Below, piece by piece: positions 5,546 through 5,633 of a DNA stretch of 5,633 nt. The stretch is from an uncultured Erysipelotrichaceae bacterium (GTDB lineage: Bacteria; Bacillota_I; Bacilli_A; Erysipelotrichales; Coprobacillaceae). The stretch is from positions 1 to 5,633 of the forward strand of contig URQL01000117.1 of NCBI GenBank assembly GCA_900550005.1. The letters are read 5' to 3'. Position 1 is the first letter of the stretch, and each line of letters opens with the position of its first letter. Made by a program: the position numbers and the translations under genes. The notes under the pieces were generated by a model. It was given only the letters and a program-made list of their open reading frames with translations, was not told the DNA's origin and did no database searches.

Positions 5546-5633
5546 AATGTAGTTTTCATTAATATTTTTAATATCTTCAACAATTCCTTTTTCGTAAACT
5601 TTAAAGTTGTATTTATTTAAGTAATAAGCTTCT
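5540..5633 (-). CDS. C-terminal end of an unidentified protein (partial)
   Basis: An open minus-strand frame enters from the right edge and ends at TAA (5540-5542), showing only the last 30 residues. These begin EAYYLNKYNFKVYEKG and end INENYIK. The tail is rich in Lys, Glu, Asn and Ile, is soluble-looking and probably ends in a helix. The frame is judged coding because it stays open to the window edge, its codon use matches the neighbours, and a terminator hairpin begins within its stop codon. Too little is visible to name a family. It is codirectional with the HIT gene, 53 bases upstream, but separated from it by the terminator. Confidence 0.65.
   Translation of the reverse strand, partial: EAYYLNKYNFKVYEKGIVEDIKNINENYIK

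Noticed and set aside
1..5633. Searched by eye for CRISPR repeats, tRNA genes, insertion-sequence ends, attachment sites and toxin-antitoxin pairs
   Set aside because: No spaced direct repeats, tRNA-like arms with a T-loop motif, transposase motifs or terminal inverted repeats were seen. The intergenic space is too small to hold them.

Overview
The window comes from an AT-rich, low-GC Gram-positive bacterium (Bacillota). The evidence is a Bacillota-type YhaM exonuclease, a long RecX of the Bacillus type, glycolipid synthases of the lipoteichoic-acid-anchor kind, strong GGAGG-type ribosome binding sites, and normal stop-codon use with no in-frame TGA. An Erysipelotrichia-like or related lineage is plausible, but the sequence alone does not settle it.

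Layout. Bases 1-99 hold what looks like the 3' arm of an upstream terminator, then a TATAAT promoter with a very short leader. A tightly packed plus-strand operon of four genes follows (100-5051), with gaps of 6 nt, 1 nt and an overlap of 14 nt. The genes are a CpoA/LafB-like diacylglycerol-glycolipid glycosyltransferase (100-1104), a polytopic membrane protein of the LPG_synthase_TM/flippase-like family (1111-2139), a fusion of a LafA-like diacylglycerol glucosyltransferase with a complete RecX (2141-4120), and the 3'-5' exonuclease YhaM (4107-5051). A strong bidirectional terminator (5052-5083) separates the operon from a convergent minus-strand HIT-family gene (5082-5486). Upstream of that gene, on the same strand, lie a terminator (5521-5545) and the last 30 codons of an unidentified gene (5540-5633).

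How the genes fit together. The first three genes make a coherent glycolipid module. The LafA-like domain should make monoglucosyl-diacylglycerol, the LafB-like enzyme should add the second hexose, and the membrane protein between them is a candidate for moving or handling the lipid. The second half of the operon is nucleic-acid metabolism: RecX modulates RecA, and YhaM degrades RNA/DNA from the 3' end. The two themes are physically joined in one polypeptide, the glucosyltransferase-RecX fusion. No ATG or GTG codon lies in frame across the junction, so RecX is not obviously made separately. This fusion is the most unusual thing in the window. The rest is ordinary chromosomal housekeeping sequence, with no sign of mobile elements, CRISPR or RNA genes.
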